A stretch of 8,878 bases of DNA, taken from assembly GCA_943914815.1 (NCBI GenBank), contig CALUDL010000070.1, positions 1-8,878 of the forward strand, in the 5' to 3' direction. Below the pieces are notes generated by a model. It saw nothing but the letters and a program-made list of their open reading frames with translations, did no database searches and was not told the origin of the DNA. Of the stretch, positions 1-7,538 are shown in pieces (position 1 is the first letter of the stretch; each line of letters starts with the position of its first letter). The stretch comes from an uncultured Brevibacterium sp. (GTDB lineage Bacteria; Actinomycetota; Actinomycetes; Actinomycetales; Brevibacteriaceae). The translations under genes and the position numbers were made by a program.

Positions 1-1
1 C

Positions 2-607
2 ATCGTGAGTGCTGCACTCATTGACATGCGCACCCACGAAACCTGGGAATGGCTCGTCTACCCAGAAGACGAAATCCCGGCAGAAGCGACAGCGGTCCAC
101 GGGATCACCACGGAGTACGCCCGCGAGAACGGCATGCCACGAGCACAAGCAATCGCCCAGATGCACCAGGTTTTCGCAGAACGCGCTCCTGCGTGCATCG
201 TGGCCCACAACGCGCCGTACGACCTCACGATCTTTTCGCGCGAATGCGCACAGCAGGGCCTGACCCTCCCGGACTTCTCCGTCATCGACACTCTTGTGAT
301 CGACAAGCACGCTGAGCCCTTCCGCAAGGGGCCCAGGACGTTGGACGCCGTGTGTGTCCGTTGGGGAGTTTCACTCGACAACGCTCACGACGCAACGGCA
401 GATGCCCGCGCCTCGGGCTTGGTGGCTTTGGCGATCGCAGACGCGTTCCCCGATATCGCCCAGCTCAGTGCAGAACAGATTCACCACGCGCAAAAGGAAT
501 GGAAACGCGACCAAGCTGCGCGTCTGCAAGAATATCTTCGGACTCGACGCAACCCCAACGCGGTCGTTGAGCATGAGTGGCCCTTTCTAACCCGAGGAGA
601 ACACTGA
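2..607 (+). CDS. DnaQ-like DEDDh 3'-5' exonuclease, 5'-truncated by window edge
   Basis: This gene encodes a cytoplasmic 3'-5' exonuclease of the DnaQ/RNase T superfamily, which removes nucleotides from DNA or RNA 3' ends using two metal ions. The visible 201 residues begin inside the protein. The reading frame is open to the edge, and the first codons read Ile-Val-Ser-Ala-Ala-Leu, which fits the strand just after the Exo I motif (DxExT). That motif is therefore outside the window, and the GTG at position 5 is probably an internal valine. Counting that GTG as residue 1, Exo II is AHNAPYD (67-73) and Exo III is H128 with D133 in HDATAD, the DEDDh signature. VHGIT (31-35) is also typical. The C-terminal part, with an EYLR segment and a final WPF, matches a stand-alone actinobacterial exonuclease family annotated as an epsilon-like subunit. 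There is no polymerase domain. The exact substrate is unknown. The TGA stop shares its A with the secA2 ATG. Confidence 0.88.
   Translation: MVSAALIDMRTHETWEWLVYPEDEIPAEATAVHGITTEYARENGMPRAQAIAQMHQVFAERAPACIVAHNAPYDLTIFSRECAQQGLTLPDFSVIDTLVIDKHAEPFRKGPRTLDAVCVRWGVSLDNAHDATADARASGLVALAIADAFPDIAQLSAEQIHHAQKEWKRDQAARLQEYLRTRRNPNAVVEHEWPFLTRGEH
595..599 (+). promoter_or_regulatory. Ribosome binding site of secA2
   Basis: AGGAG lies 7 bases upstream of the ATG at 607. This decides the secA2 start over the upstream in-frame ATG at 577, which lies inside the exonuclease gene and would add ten residues of unrelated sequence. The site sits within the last codons of the exonuclease gene. Confidence 0.8.
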
Positions 608-2859
608 TGGGACTTTTCGACAAACTCGTCAATAAACCCGGTTCGCAAGCCAAGAAACGCGTTGGCTGGTTCGAAAAGGTCCTCAAGGATCTGCCTGAGT
701 CGGAGTACCACGACCTCGAACGCTCGGAGTTTCCTTCCACTGCCAGCAAGATTTTTGAAAGTGGCGACAAGCGCGAACAGCTCACCAAGTTTGCGGCTCT
801 GGTTCGGGTGGCAGCTGAGAAGACCCTTGAGCAACGACCCTACGACGTGCAGCTCCGCGGCCTCGTGGCGCTTCTCGACGGCATGGTGGTCCAAATGGTC
901 ACTGGTGAGGGTAAAACCCTCGTTGGTGCGATGGCGGCCGCTGGGTATGCCCTCCAAGGGCGCTACGTCCACGTGGTGAGCGTGAACGACTACTTGGCAG
1001 CGCGTGACGCTGAGTGGATGCGTCCGCTGTTTGAGCTCTTAGGCGTGAGTGTCGCGTCGATTCAGGAGTCTGATGACGACGCCACCCGCAGGGAGGCTTA
1101 CAGCGCCGAGGTCGTTTACGGTTCCGTGCAAGAAATCGGCTTCGATCTGTTGCGGGACAGATTCGTGGAGGATGTCGCGGATACTCGGGTACCACCTCGG
1201 GATGTTGTCATTGTGGACGAAGCCGATTCTGTTCTCATTGACGAAGCGCGTGTTCCGCTGGTCCTGGCTGGGTCGACGAACGTTGAGGAAGCGAATTTCC
1301 AGATTGCACGATTCGTCGAGAAACTCGAAGATGGCGTGCACTTTGAAGTGAGCTCGGATCACAAGGCGGTGTCCCTGACCGATGAGGGCATCGACCTGGC
1401 AGAGAAAGCGCTCGACGTTGAGTTGTTCGGGGAAGACGCTGACACACTCGCTGCGATCAACCTGGCACTATATGCACAAGCGCTCGTCCACCGGGACGTC
1501 GACTATCTCATTGTGGACGGGGCAGTGAAACTCATTTCGGACTCCCGAGGTCGTGTTGCACAGCTTCAAAGGTGGCCCGATGGCCTGCAAGCTGCCGTCG
1601 AGGCGAAGGAGAAACTCGAGACCAGTGAATCCGGGGAGATCCTCGACCAGATGACCGTTGAAGAGATGATTCACGGCTACCCCACCGTGTGTGGTATGAC
1701 GGGAACGGCTCTTGCGGTGGGCGATGATTTGCGCGAGTTCTACAACCTTGAAATCGCCGCGATTGAGCCTAACGTACCCACGATTCGCGAAGACGAACCT
1801 GACAGGTTGTACACGTTCCAGGAATCTAAAGAACGCGCGATTGTCGACGAGGTTCTGGACCAGCACAAGAGAGGCCGGCCTATTCTGATCGGAACGCGTT
1901 CGGTCGCCGAATCGGAAAGCTTGGCTTCCCGACTGCAAGCACGCGGAATCGACAGCGAAGTCCTCAACGCGAAGGACGATTCGCGAGAAGCAGAGATCAT
2001 TTCACGCGCTGGTGCCAAGGGAGCCGTCACCGTGTCCACCCAGATGGCCGGGCGCGGTACCGACATTCGCTTGGCGAATGAGGAAGTCGCTGACCTGGGC
2101 GGTCTTTTGGTGATCGGTGCTGGCCGGTATCCGTCTTCACGTTTGGATGACCAGCTCCGAGGTCGTGCCGGCCGTCAGGGCGACCCCGGTACTTCCGTGT
2201 TTTTCACCTCCCTTGAGGACAGCCTCCTGGACCGGGTGCCAGACGCACAGAGGTTCGTGGAAGACGGTGATGAGACCGGGTTCATCGACTCCAAGCGCGC
2301 AGCGCAGATGGTTGAGCACGCACAGCGCATTGCCGAAGGTGAGAACACCGCGATCCACCGTGACACGTGGCGTTTCAACGAGCTCATGGCAAAACAGCGC
2401 CAACTCGTTCTTCAGCGACGTGTCAAGGTTCGCGAGGGCCACGGTGTTGCCGAAGTCCAGGAACGTCTTGACGAAGAGTTCACGAAGCGTCATTCCGATC
2501 TCGATGACACCGTTGTGGAGCAAGCGATCACTTCGGTGTTGCTGTTTAAGATCGACGAACGTTGGGTCGACCACCTGGCGTATCTCAACGACTTACGTGA
2601 AGGTATCCACTTGCGCACGCTGGCTCGTGAAAAACCACACGAAGCGTTCAACTCCGAATCTGTGCGCGTTTTCTCTTCTTTCTGGGACGACGTGGTTGAC
2701 GGAGCCGTTGAGGTTCTTAACGACGCTACGATCACCGAACAAGGTCTGGACCTGGAAACGTACGGTTTGAAACGCCCGTCGTCCACGTGGACCTACTTGG
2801 CAGCGGAATCAACCTTTGGTTCCGACGTCGAAAACATCGTCAAACGAGTGCGCAAGTAG
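607..2859 (+). CDS. secA2: Accessory Sec translocase ATPase SecA2
   Basis: SecA2 is the accessory preprotein translocase ATPase of actinobacteria. It exports a small set of proteins through or with SecYEG, beside the essential SecA1. The product has 750 residues, against roughly 850-950 for a canonical SecA. The motor is intact: Walker A TGEGKT (99-104), DEAD (204-207) followed by IDEAR (211-215), GMTGTA (363-368), MAGRGTDI (480-487) and QLRGRAGRQGDPG (516-528). The two-helix-finger region follows, with WVDHL (653-657) and LREGIHLR (663-670). Only about 40 residues separate the long scaffold helix (ending near 610) from this finger, so most of the helical wing domain is missing. The C-terminal zinc-binding tail is also absent. 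Both features match mycobacterial SecA2 rather than SecA1. The ATG overlaps the exonuclease stop by one base, suggesting coupled translation. Substrates cannot be read from the sequence. The alternative, a reduced SecA1, is unlikely. Confidence 0.9.
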   Translation: MGLFDKLVNKPGSQAKKRVGWFEKVLKDLPESEYHDLERSEFPSTASKIFESGDKREQLTKFAALVRVAAEKTLEQRPYDVQLRGLVALLDGMVVQMVTGEGKTLVGAMAAAGYALQGRYVHVVSVNDYLAARDAEWMRPLFELLGVSVASIQESDDDATRREAYSAEVVYGSVQEIGFDLLRDRFVEDVADTRVPPRDVVIVDEADSVLIDEARVPLVLAGSTNVEEANFQIARFVEKLEDGVHFEVSSDHKAVSLTDEGIDLAEKALDVELFGEDADTLAAINLALYAQALVHRDVDYLIVDGAVKLISDSRGRVAQLQRWPDGLQAAVEAKEKLETSESGEILDQMTVEEMIHGYPTVCGMTGTALAVGDDLREFYNLEIAAIEPNVPTIREDEPDRLYTFQESKERAIVDEVLDQHKRGRPILIGTRSVAESESLASRLQARGIDSEVLNAKDDSREAEIISRAGAKGAVTVSTQMAGRGTDIRLANEEVADLGGLLVIGAGRYPSSRLDDQLRGRAGRQGDPGTSVFFTSLEDSLLDRVPDAQRFVEDGDETGFIDSKRAAQMVEHAQRIAEGENTAIHRDTWRFNELMAKQRQLVLQRRVKVREGHGVAEVQERLDEEFTKRHSDLDDTVVEQAITSVLLFKIDERWVDHLAYLNDLREGIHLRTLAREKPHEAFNSESVRVFSSFWDDVVDGAVEVLNDATITEQGLDLETYGLKRPSSTWTYLAAESTFGSDVENIVKRVRK

Positions 2860-2888
2860 AACAAAGCTTCGTAAACGTTTCTGAGTAA
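2860..2888. other. Convergent intergenic gap between secA2 and helY
   Basis: These 29 bases separate two stop codons facing each other: TAG of secA2 at 2857-2859 and TAG of the helicase, read on the minus strand, at 2891-2889. The gap is AT-rich and contains two short palindromes, AAGCTT and AAACGTTT. I see no GC-rich hairpin followed by a T-run on either strand, so no intrinsic terminator can be annotated. Confidence 0.7.
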
Positions 2889-5573
2889 CTAGCTGTCCAG
2901 AACAACGCCACGGCGAATCGACATCGCGGCGCGTTTAATGACTTTTGCAGTGCTCGGTTCGACCACGTTCTCCACTTGGCCCAACAGGTCCAACGTCTGT
3001 TTTGCCCACCGCACAAAATCACCCGCGGAGAACTCTGCACTGCCCATTGCGCTACTGAGAGTTTTGCCTTCGGTCCACGCGAAAATGGCCTTTATCATTC
3101 CAGGATCCGGTTCAGGCGTAATAGGCAGACGGGAATCAGTTTCGATGTGGAACAGTTGACTCCACAGTTGCTGAAGCTCACTAAAGGCTTCTTGTAGCTG
3201 TTTTGATGGGAGCCGGGGAACCCCGCCTTCTTCGCGCCGTGCCTGATAGACCAGGCTCGACGCCAGTGCGGCAACTTCGGGTTCGGTGAGACGGTCCCAT
3301 ATGCCCGCACGCACCGACATGGCGGTGAGCAGGTCACGTTCGCCATAGATTCGGCGAAGAACCCACGAGTCGTCGGGCAAGAACTTCAACGTGACAAGAA
3401 CATTGCACACACGGTCGAACACGTGAGCAATCGACGAGGTGCGTCCCTCAATCTGGTGCGTGAGGCTCGAAAGTTCTTTCTCCACCTTTGCAGCCCGCTC
3501 TGCCCACCGGGCGTGGGTTTCACGGTCCGGGCACTCGTGACACGGGTGATCGCGCAACTGCTGGCGTACCAGTTGGATTTCGTCTTGGCCCACAGTTGGT
3601 GCTTTGTGCTTAGAACGCGGAACCGCAGAGGGGTCTTTCAGTCGTCCTTCGTCCAGGGCTGTTTCTACAATGGCTTGCACTTGCCTGCGATGAGCCACCA
3701 CACGGTGATTGAACTTCTTCGGCAGTTTGATTCGGCCCAGCTTCACTGCTGGCTCAGTGACTTCGTGCGGGCGCAAGTGCCACACTTTTCCAGATTCCGT
3801 GAGAACCGTAGGCAAGCGCACCCCGTGATCGTCGTTGCGGAGGGCTTGCAAAACGACGCACGCGCCAAATCCGCGACGGCTCGGAATGAAAATGGTGTCT
3901 CCCACGCTCAAGTGCGAGAGCGATTCGATCACATCGCGCTGACGTAGCTTACTGCGCTGATTGCTGGCACGTTTTTCTAGCTGCGCAATCGTCCTGCGCA
4001 GGCCCGCGTACTCGGAGAAGTCTCCGTAGGAACACTCCATAGCGGACTCGTAGCCTGCGAGCGTTTCTTCCTTCGACCTCACACGCCGGGCAAGACCAAC
4101 CACAGCGGCGTCGGCCTGGTACTGGGCAAAGGACGTTTCCAGCACCTTTTTAGCGTCTTCGTTTGTCATGCGCGCAAGCAGGTTCGCAGCCATGTTGTAC
4201 GTGGGGGTGAACTGGCTCTTGAGTGCATACGTGCGCTTGGACGCAAGCGCCGCGATATCGGCAAGCTCAATCTGCGGATTCCACACAGTGACCGCGTGCC
4301 CTTCCACGTCGATCCCCCGGCGTCCCGCACGCCCAGTCAGCTGCGTGTACTCCCCCGGCGTGATCTGCACATGGGATTCCCCGTTGAACTTGGTGAGCTT
4401 CTCTAGCACCACTGTGCGCGCCGGCATGTTGATGCCCAACGCAAGCGTCTCGGTGGCAAACACCACACGCAAAAGCCCACGGACAAACAGCTCTTCAACG
4501 ACCTCTTTGAACTGGGGAATCAACCCAGCGTGGTGAACCCCAATTCCCTGCATGAGGCCGGCGGAAAAGTTATGGAAGCCCAATACACCTAAGTCTTCAG
4601 CGGGGAGTTCTTCGCTCATGTCATCCAGCCGGAGCGCAATCTCTTGCTTCTCCCGGCTAGAAGTGAGATCCACTCCCCCGGCTAAGCATTGGTCGAGTGC
4701 GTCGTCACAGCCATTACGCGAAAAGATAAAGAAGATCGCTGGAAGCAGATTCGCGCTTCCCAGAGCCTCAATCACGCTACTTCTCGCAGGGCGACGAAAG
4801 CGGGTGAAATAACGACCTCGGCGGCGGTTGCCCGGGGACGGTTGGAAACGTCGCACATACCTTTCCAACTCTTTATTCACGTTATAACCGCGTGGCGCAA
4901 ACAACGGGAAGATATCCGTTCCCACACACGCGTGATTGTGCAGTGGAACCGGGCGGTGTTCCGAGACGATCACGTCAGTCGACCCGCGCACTTCTGCTAG
5001 CCATGCCCCGAACTCTTCCGCATTCGACACGGTGGCGGACAGACTCACTAAAAGCACGTGGATGGGCAAGTGAATGATCACTTCTTCCCACACGGGCCCG
5101 CGGAAGCGGTCGCCCAGGTAGTGAACCTCATCCAACACCACGAACCCGAGGTCGCTTAAGTCGGTTCCCGAATAGATCATGTTGCGCAGCACCTCGGTGG
5201 TCATCACCATGATCTGAGCGTCCCGGCGGATCGAAACGTCACCGGTGAGCAGACCCACTGACTCCTCACCGTAGGCATCGCACAGTTCGTTGAATTTCTG
5301 GTTCGACAGCGCCTTGATGGGTGCCGTGTAAAACACACGAACCCCACGGCTCACGGCAAGTTTGACGGCAAACTGGGCGACGATGGTTTTTCCAGCACCC
5401 GTTGGGGCAGCCACCAAAACAGAACGCCCGTCGCTAAGAGCGGAACAGGCTTGGAGCTGGAAGTCGTCGAGTTCAAAAGACAGTTCGTTGCGGAACTCTG
5501 CGAGAGGACCAGTCATGGTTCCTTTTTTGGCTTGGAACTGCGCATATGCTTCTGCAGGAGTGGGGTGGTCCAT
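2889..5573 (-). CDS. helY: HelY-type Ski2/Mtr4-like DEVH-box helicase
   Basis: This is an ATP-dependent superfamily 2 helicase of the Ski2/Mtr4 type found across actinobacteria as HelY, presumably acting on RNA or structured nucleic acid in the cytoplasm. The 894 residues agree with the family's usual size of about 900. Motifs in order are the Q-motif region DDFQ (36-39), Walker A APTGAGKT (56-63), DEVH (148-151), SAT (179-181), ATETLALGIN (373-382) and QLTGRAGRRG (411-420). An arginine-rich insert (ten Arg in 241-264) could bind nucleic acid. The C-terminal half resembles the arch region and ends in a DSHCT-like segment (LTEPEVAALASSLVYQARRE, 762-781). HPCHEC plus H687 (676-687) forms a possible metal-binding cluster. 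The ATG at 5573 is preferred because the PAEAYAQF segment is typical of family N-termini. Its ribosome binding site is weak, and the ATG at 5516 (residue 20) remains possible. It is the last gene of the run, 24 bases after tatC. Its cellular role is poorly defined. Confidence 0.9.
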   Translation of the reverse strand: MDHPTPAEAYAQFQAKKGTMTGPLAEFRNELSFELDDFQLQACSALSDGRSVLVAAPTGAGKTIVAQFAVKLAVSRGVRVFYTAPIKALSNQKFNELCDAYGEESVGLLTGDVSIRRDAQIMVMTTEVLRNMIYSGTDLSDLGFVVLDEVHYLGDRFRGPVWEEVIIHLPIHVLLVSLSATVSNAEEFGAWLAEVRGSTDVIVSEHRPVPLHNHACVGTDIFPLFAPRGYNVNKELERYVRRFQPSPGNRRRGRYFTRFRRPARSSVIEALGSANLLPAIFFIFSRNGCDDALDQCLAGGVDLTSSREKQEIALRLDDMSEELPAEDLGVLGFHNFSAGLMQGIGVHHAGLIPQFKEVVEELFVRGLLRVVFATETLALGINMPARTVVLEKLTKFNGESHVQITPGEYTQLTGRAGRRGIDVEGHAVTVWNPQIELADIAALASKRTYALKSQFTPTYNMAANLLARMTNEDAKKVLETSFAQYQADAAVVGLARRVRSKEETLAGYESAMECSYGDFSEYAGLRRTIAQLEKRASNQRSKLRQRDVIESLSHLSVGDTIFIPSRRGFGACVVLQALRNDDHGVRLPTVLTESGKVWHLRPHEVTEPAVKLGRIKLPKKFNHRVVAHRRQVQAIVETALDEGRLKDPSAVPRSKHKAPTVGQDEIQLVRQQLRDHPCHECPDRETHARWAERAAKVEKELSSLTHQIEGRTSSIAHVFDRVCNVLVTLKFLPDDSWVLRRIYGERDLLTAMSVRAGIWDRLTEPEVAALASSLVYQARREEGGVPRLPSKQLQEAFSELQQLWSQLFHIETDSRLPITPEPDPGMIKAIFAWTEGKTLSSAMGSAEFSAGDFVRWAKQTLDLLGQVENVVEPSTAKVIKRAAMSIRRGVVLDS

Positions 5574-5597
5574 ACCCTCACTCTAACTGACAGGGCG

Positions 5598-6383
5598 TTA
5601 GTCCTCTTCGACCCACGTACCCTGGGCAATCATTTTGCGTTTGCGACGCTTGTCATTCACTGCGCACACGCCCCATGCCAGGAAGAACATGAACAGCATG
5701 GGGACCATCAAGTAGAACATGGAGATCGCGTCCGGTGACGGCGTTGCGATGGCAGCAAAGGTCGCCGCCAACATGACGACCCAACGCCACGAACGGCGAA
5801 TCGTCTGAGCCCTGAGCACGTCCATGAAGTTCAGCCCCACCAAGATCACGGGCAAAACAAAAGCGATCCCAAACACCACGATGAGCAACATGGTGAACGA
5901 CAAGTAGTCCTGGGCGGGAACAATATATGAGGCGCCTTGCGGAATGAGGGAGCCCAGCGCCTGGATCGCTTTCGGAAGAGCAAAAAAGGCCAGCCCCGCA
6001 CCGGCGAAAAACAGTGGCAGGGCAGCGGCTAGAAAGCCGAATACGTACTGCCGTTCCTTTTTTGTGAGGCCGGGAACCACAAACGCGCACAGCTCATACA
6101 GCCACACCGGGGCCGTCACAATGAACCCGATAAAGATAGACACCTTGAGTTTGAGATCGAAAGGTGAGGCAATGCCTGCAAAGTTCAGTTCGGCCGTGCG
6201 TCCTTGGGACTCTGCAACGTCGTCCAAAGGCCTTTTTAACAACACAATGACAGGGTCATATAAGAACCAGCCCACCACAGCTCCAATCAGGAGCGCGATG
6301 AGCGCCACGATCATTCGATTGCGTAGTTCTTTAAAATGCCCCATCAGGGGCATGGTTCTGTCAGGGTTTTTCGAACGTTTCAC
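5598..6383 (-). CDS. tatC: Sec-independent protein translocase TatC
   Basis: TatC is the membrane receptor for twin-arginine signal peptides in the Tat pathway, which exports folded proteins across the cytoplasmic membrane. The 261 residues contain six hydrophobic segments, roughly at 24-42, 79-104, 113-137, 160-184, 200-215 and 220-241. Characteristic motifs are HFKELRNR (16-23), which contains the conserved Glu19 of the signal-peptide site; VPGLTKKER (103-111) in the first periplasmic region; and TPSPD (214-218) before the last helix. The tail is cytoplasmic and basic (NDKRRKRK, 243-250). The usual glutamate after the PM of helix 6 (PMxxLYE in the family) is Phe234 here. Translation starts at a GTG whose first four bases, GTGA, also carry the tatA stop. 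No Shine-Dalgarno sequence is visible, so translation probably depends on tatA. The KNPDRTMPL start region fits actinobacterial TatC and argues against starting at Met11. Confidence 0.95.
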   Translation of the reverse strand: MKRSKNPDRTMPLMGHFKELRNRMIVALIALLIGAVVGWFLYDPVIVLLKRPLDDVAESQGRTAELNFAGIASPFDLKLKVSIFIGFIVTAPVWLYELCAFVVPGLTKKERQYVFGFLAAALPLFFAGAGLAFFALPKAIQALGSLIPQGASYIVPAQDYLSFTMLLIVVFGIAFVLPVILVGLNFMDVLRAQTIRRSWRWVVMLAATFAAIATPSPDAISMFYLMVPMLFMFFLAWGVCAVNDKRRKRKMIAQGTWVEED

Positions 6384-6634
6384 TTATCGGTGTCGCGAAC
6401 CGACTGAGTCGAATCGACGTGCGAGCGTGAAGCCTTGTCTGTAGCGTCTTCGGAACGGGAGGACTCAAGTTCGGCCGGGGTTTCGTTCGAGTCGTCGTTC
6501 ATCGACTTGACTTCGTCGCGGAAGATTTTGGCCGACTTACCCAGGTTTCGCGCCAAGGATGGCAGTTTGGAAGCTCCAAACAGCAGGATAATGATGACCA
6601 AAAGTATGATGATGTGGGACGGCTCCGGGCGCAT
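6380..6634 (-). CDS. tatA: Twin-arginine translocase subunit TatA
   Basis: TatA is the small pore-forming subunit of the Tat system and assembles around TatC when a substrate is bound. The protein has 84 residues. A short N-terminus (MRPEPSH) leads into a transmembrane helix (about 8-19) and the FG hinge (F19-G20). An amphipathic helix follows (about 22-44, KLPSLARNLGKSAKIF), then a hydrophilic tail rich in Asp, Ser and Glu that is probably disordered. The polar His7 just before the hydrophobic core occupies the place where actinobacterial TatA often has Trp-His; here it is Ser-His. The length and position next to tatC favour TatA over TatB, which is not in this window. A strong ribosome binding site precedes the ATG. 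The gene starts 28 bases after pafC and overlaps tatC by four bases. Confidence 0.93.
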   Translation of the reverse strand: MRPEPSHIIILLVIIILLFGASKLPSLARNLGKSAKIFRDEVKSMNDDSNETPAELESSRSEDATDKASRSHVDSTQSVRDTDK

Positions 6635-6642
6635 AAAACATT

Positions 6643-6648
6643 CTCCTT
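6643..6648 (-). promoter_or_regulatory. Ribosome binding site of tatA
   Basis: AAGGAG on the minus strand lies 8 bases upstream of the tatA ATG at 6634, within the 28-base gap after pafC. It is one of the two strongest ribosome binding sites in the minus-strand run and probably serves tatC as well through coupling. Confidence 0.8.
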
Positions 6649-6662
6649 ATTTTCGATCCACA

Positions 6663-7538
6663 CTATTCTAAACGCTCAAGCGCGGCACGTGCATACTCCC
6701 CCGGCTCAACCGCCAACACGTGTCGCCCGTGCATCATGAGTAGTTGCACGATCCAATCTGCGGAAAACACGGTGAGGTCAACTGTGGCCGTGCCGGGCCC
6801 GTGCGTGTCAAAACTCACGTCCCGAGGTGTCAGTTCGTCAACGAGCCACGCACCTTCGCGCGCAAAAGTGATGCGGCAGGTCTCGCCGTTGTTGTCTTTG
6901 TCGTTGCCCTTTTGGGCCGGTTCCGAGGTGGTTTCCCAGTTACGAATGTAGTCGGCACGGAAGGACCGGTGTCCTTGTTTGTCGTGACAGTAGGCGTCTA
7001 AATACCACTGGCCGTCGAGGTTGAACTCGATAGGTGAAATAGTGCGGGTGGTAATTTCGTCCCGGCTGCGAACGTAGTAGTCGATCGTGAGAGCAGTGTC
7101 CGTTTCCAACGCGTGGGCCACTGTTGAGCGCAACTCAGGGGACACCTCGGCGGGTTCAAAACTCACCGCATCCGACTCCACCTCCCCTACAGCGCTCCGC
7201 AACTTCTCAATCACAGACTGGGCGACCTCGGGGGTTTCTGATCCTGCGGACTCTAAAGCCATGAGCAAGAGGTGCGCTTCTAGACTAGACAGACGAACCG
7301 GAACGTCTACACCCTCTGTATTGCTGAGCGACACGATGCCGTCGTTTTCCCACACGTCGATCTTGGTGCCATAGTCGCCGGGCATGCCGCTAACCAGCAG
7401 AACGTCGAGGTAGTCGCGTACTGTGTTTTCTTTGAGTCCAAATACCGAGGCGAGCTCAGAAATCGACACTTCTTCTTTTTTGGTGATGTACGCAACCAGG
7501 CTGATCAGCGTAGTCACCACTTGAGGCGCATTACTCAC
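6663..7538 (-). CDS. pafC: WYL-domain transcriptional regulator PafC
   Basis: PafC forms a regulator with PafB. In mycobacteria PafBC activates the LexA-independent DNA-damage response, and the sensor part is thought to bind nucleic acid. The 291 residues hold an N-terminal helix-turn-helix (about 7-50, with VSISELASVFGLKENTVRDY at 24-43). A middle region leads to the WYL domain, whose namesake residues W178-Y179-L180 are intact in QWYLDAYCHD (177-186), and then a WCX-type C-terminal domain (about 220-291). The usual FRLDRI-like segment after WYL reads SFRADYI (192-198), so a generally conserved Arg is Tyr197. A hydrophilic linker (about 203-219) separates the last two domains. The protein is slightly short for PafC, often 310-330 residues. 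The GTG start has a good ribosome binding site and overlaps the pafB stop by 8 bases, consistent with paired synthesis. Confidence 0.88.
   Translation of the reverse strand: MSNAPQVVTTLISLVAYITKKEEVSISELASVFGLKENTVRDYLDVLLVSGMPGDYGTKIDVWENDGIVSLSNTEGVDVPVRLSSLEAHLLLMALESAGSETPEVAQSVIEKLRSAVGEVESDAVSFEPAEVSPELRSTVAHALETDTALTIDYYVRSRDEITTRTISPIEFNLDGQWYLDAYCHDKQGHRSFRADYIRNWETTSEPAQKGNDKDNNGETCRITFAREGAWLVDELTPRDVSFDTHGPGTATVDLTVFSADWIVQLLMMHGRHVLAVEPGEYARAALERLE

Noticed and set aside
577..606. An earlier secA2 start at the ATG at 577.
   Set aside because: The ten extra residues come from within the exonuclease gene, while the ATG at 607 has a well-spaced AGGAG.
481..972. A 163-codon minus-strand open frame opposite the exonuclease and secA2.
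   Set aside because: It spans the junction of two convincing plus-strand genes and has no recognisable domain.
1468..1938. A 156-codon minus-strand open frame opposite secA2.
   Set aside because: It is antisense to conserved SecA2 sequence and resembles no known protein; such shadow frames are common at this GC content.
3423..3947. A 174-codon plus-strand open frame opposite helY.
   Set aside because: It lies wholly antisense to well-supported helicase sequence and shows no domain or recognisable family motif.
5583..5601. An inverted repeat CTAAC...GTTAG between tatC and helY, considered as a terminator or attenuator.
   Set aside because: The stem is only 5 base pairs with a 9-base loop and no T-run, which is within chance expectation.
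5653..6090. A 145-codon minus-strand open frame inside tatC in another frame.
   Set aside because: The overlapping tatC frame has six membrane segments and family motifs, and this frame is Arg-rich with no family features.
6648..6672. A possible promoter -10 element TAGAAT at the end of pafC, upstream of tatA.
   Set aside because: It includes the pafC stop codon and has no -35-like hexamer at 16-18 bases, so one hexamer is not enough.
6970..6995. A TTGTCGTGA stretch resembling part of the PafBC-associated RecA-NDp promoter motif.
   Set aside because: It lies inside pafC on the plus strand, where no gene starts downstream, and no TANNNT element is correctly spaced.
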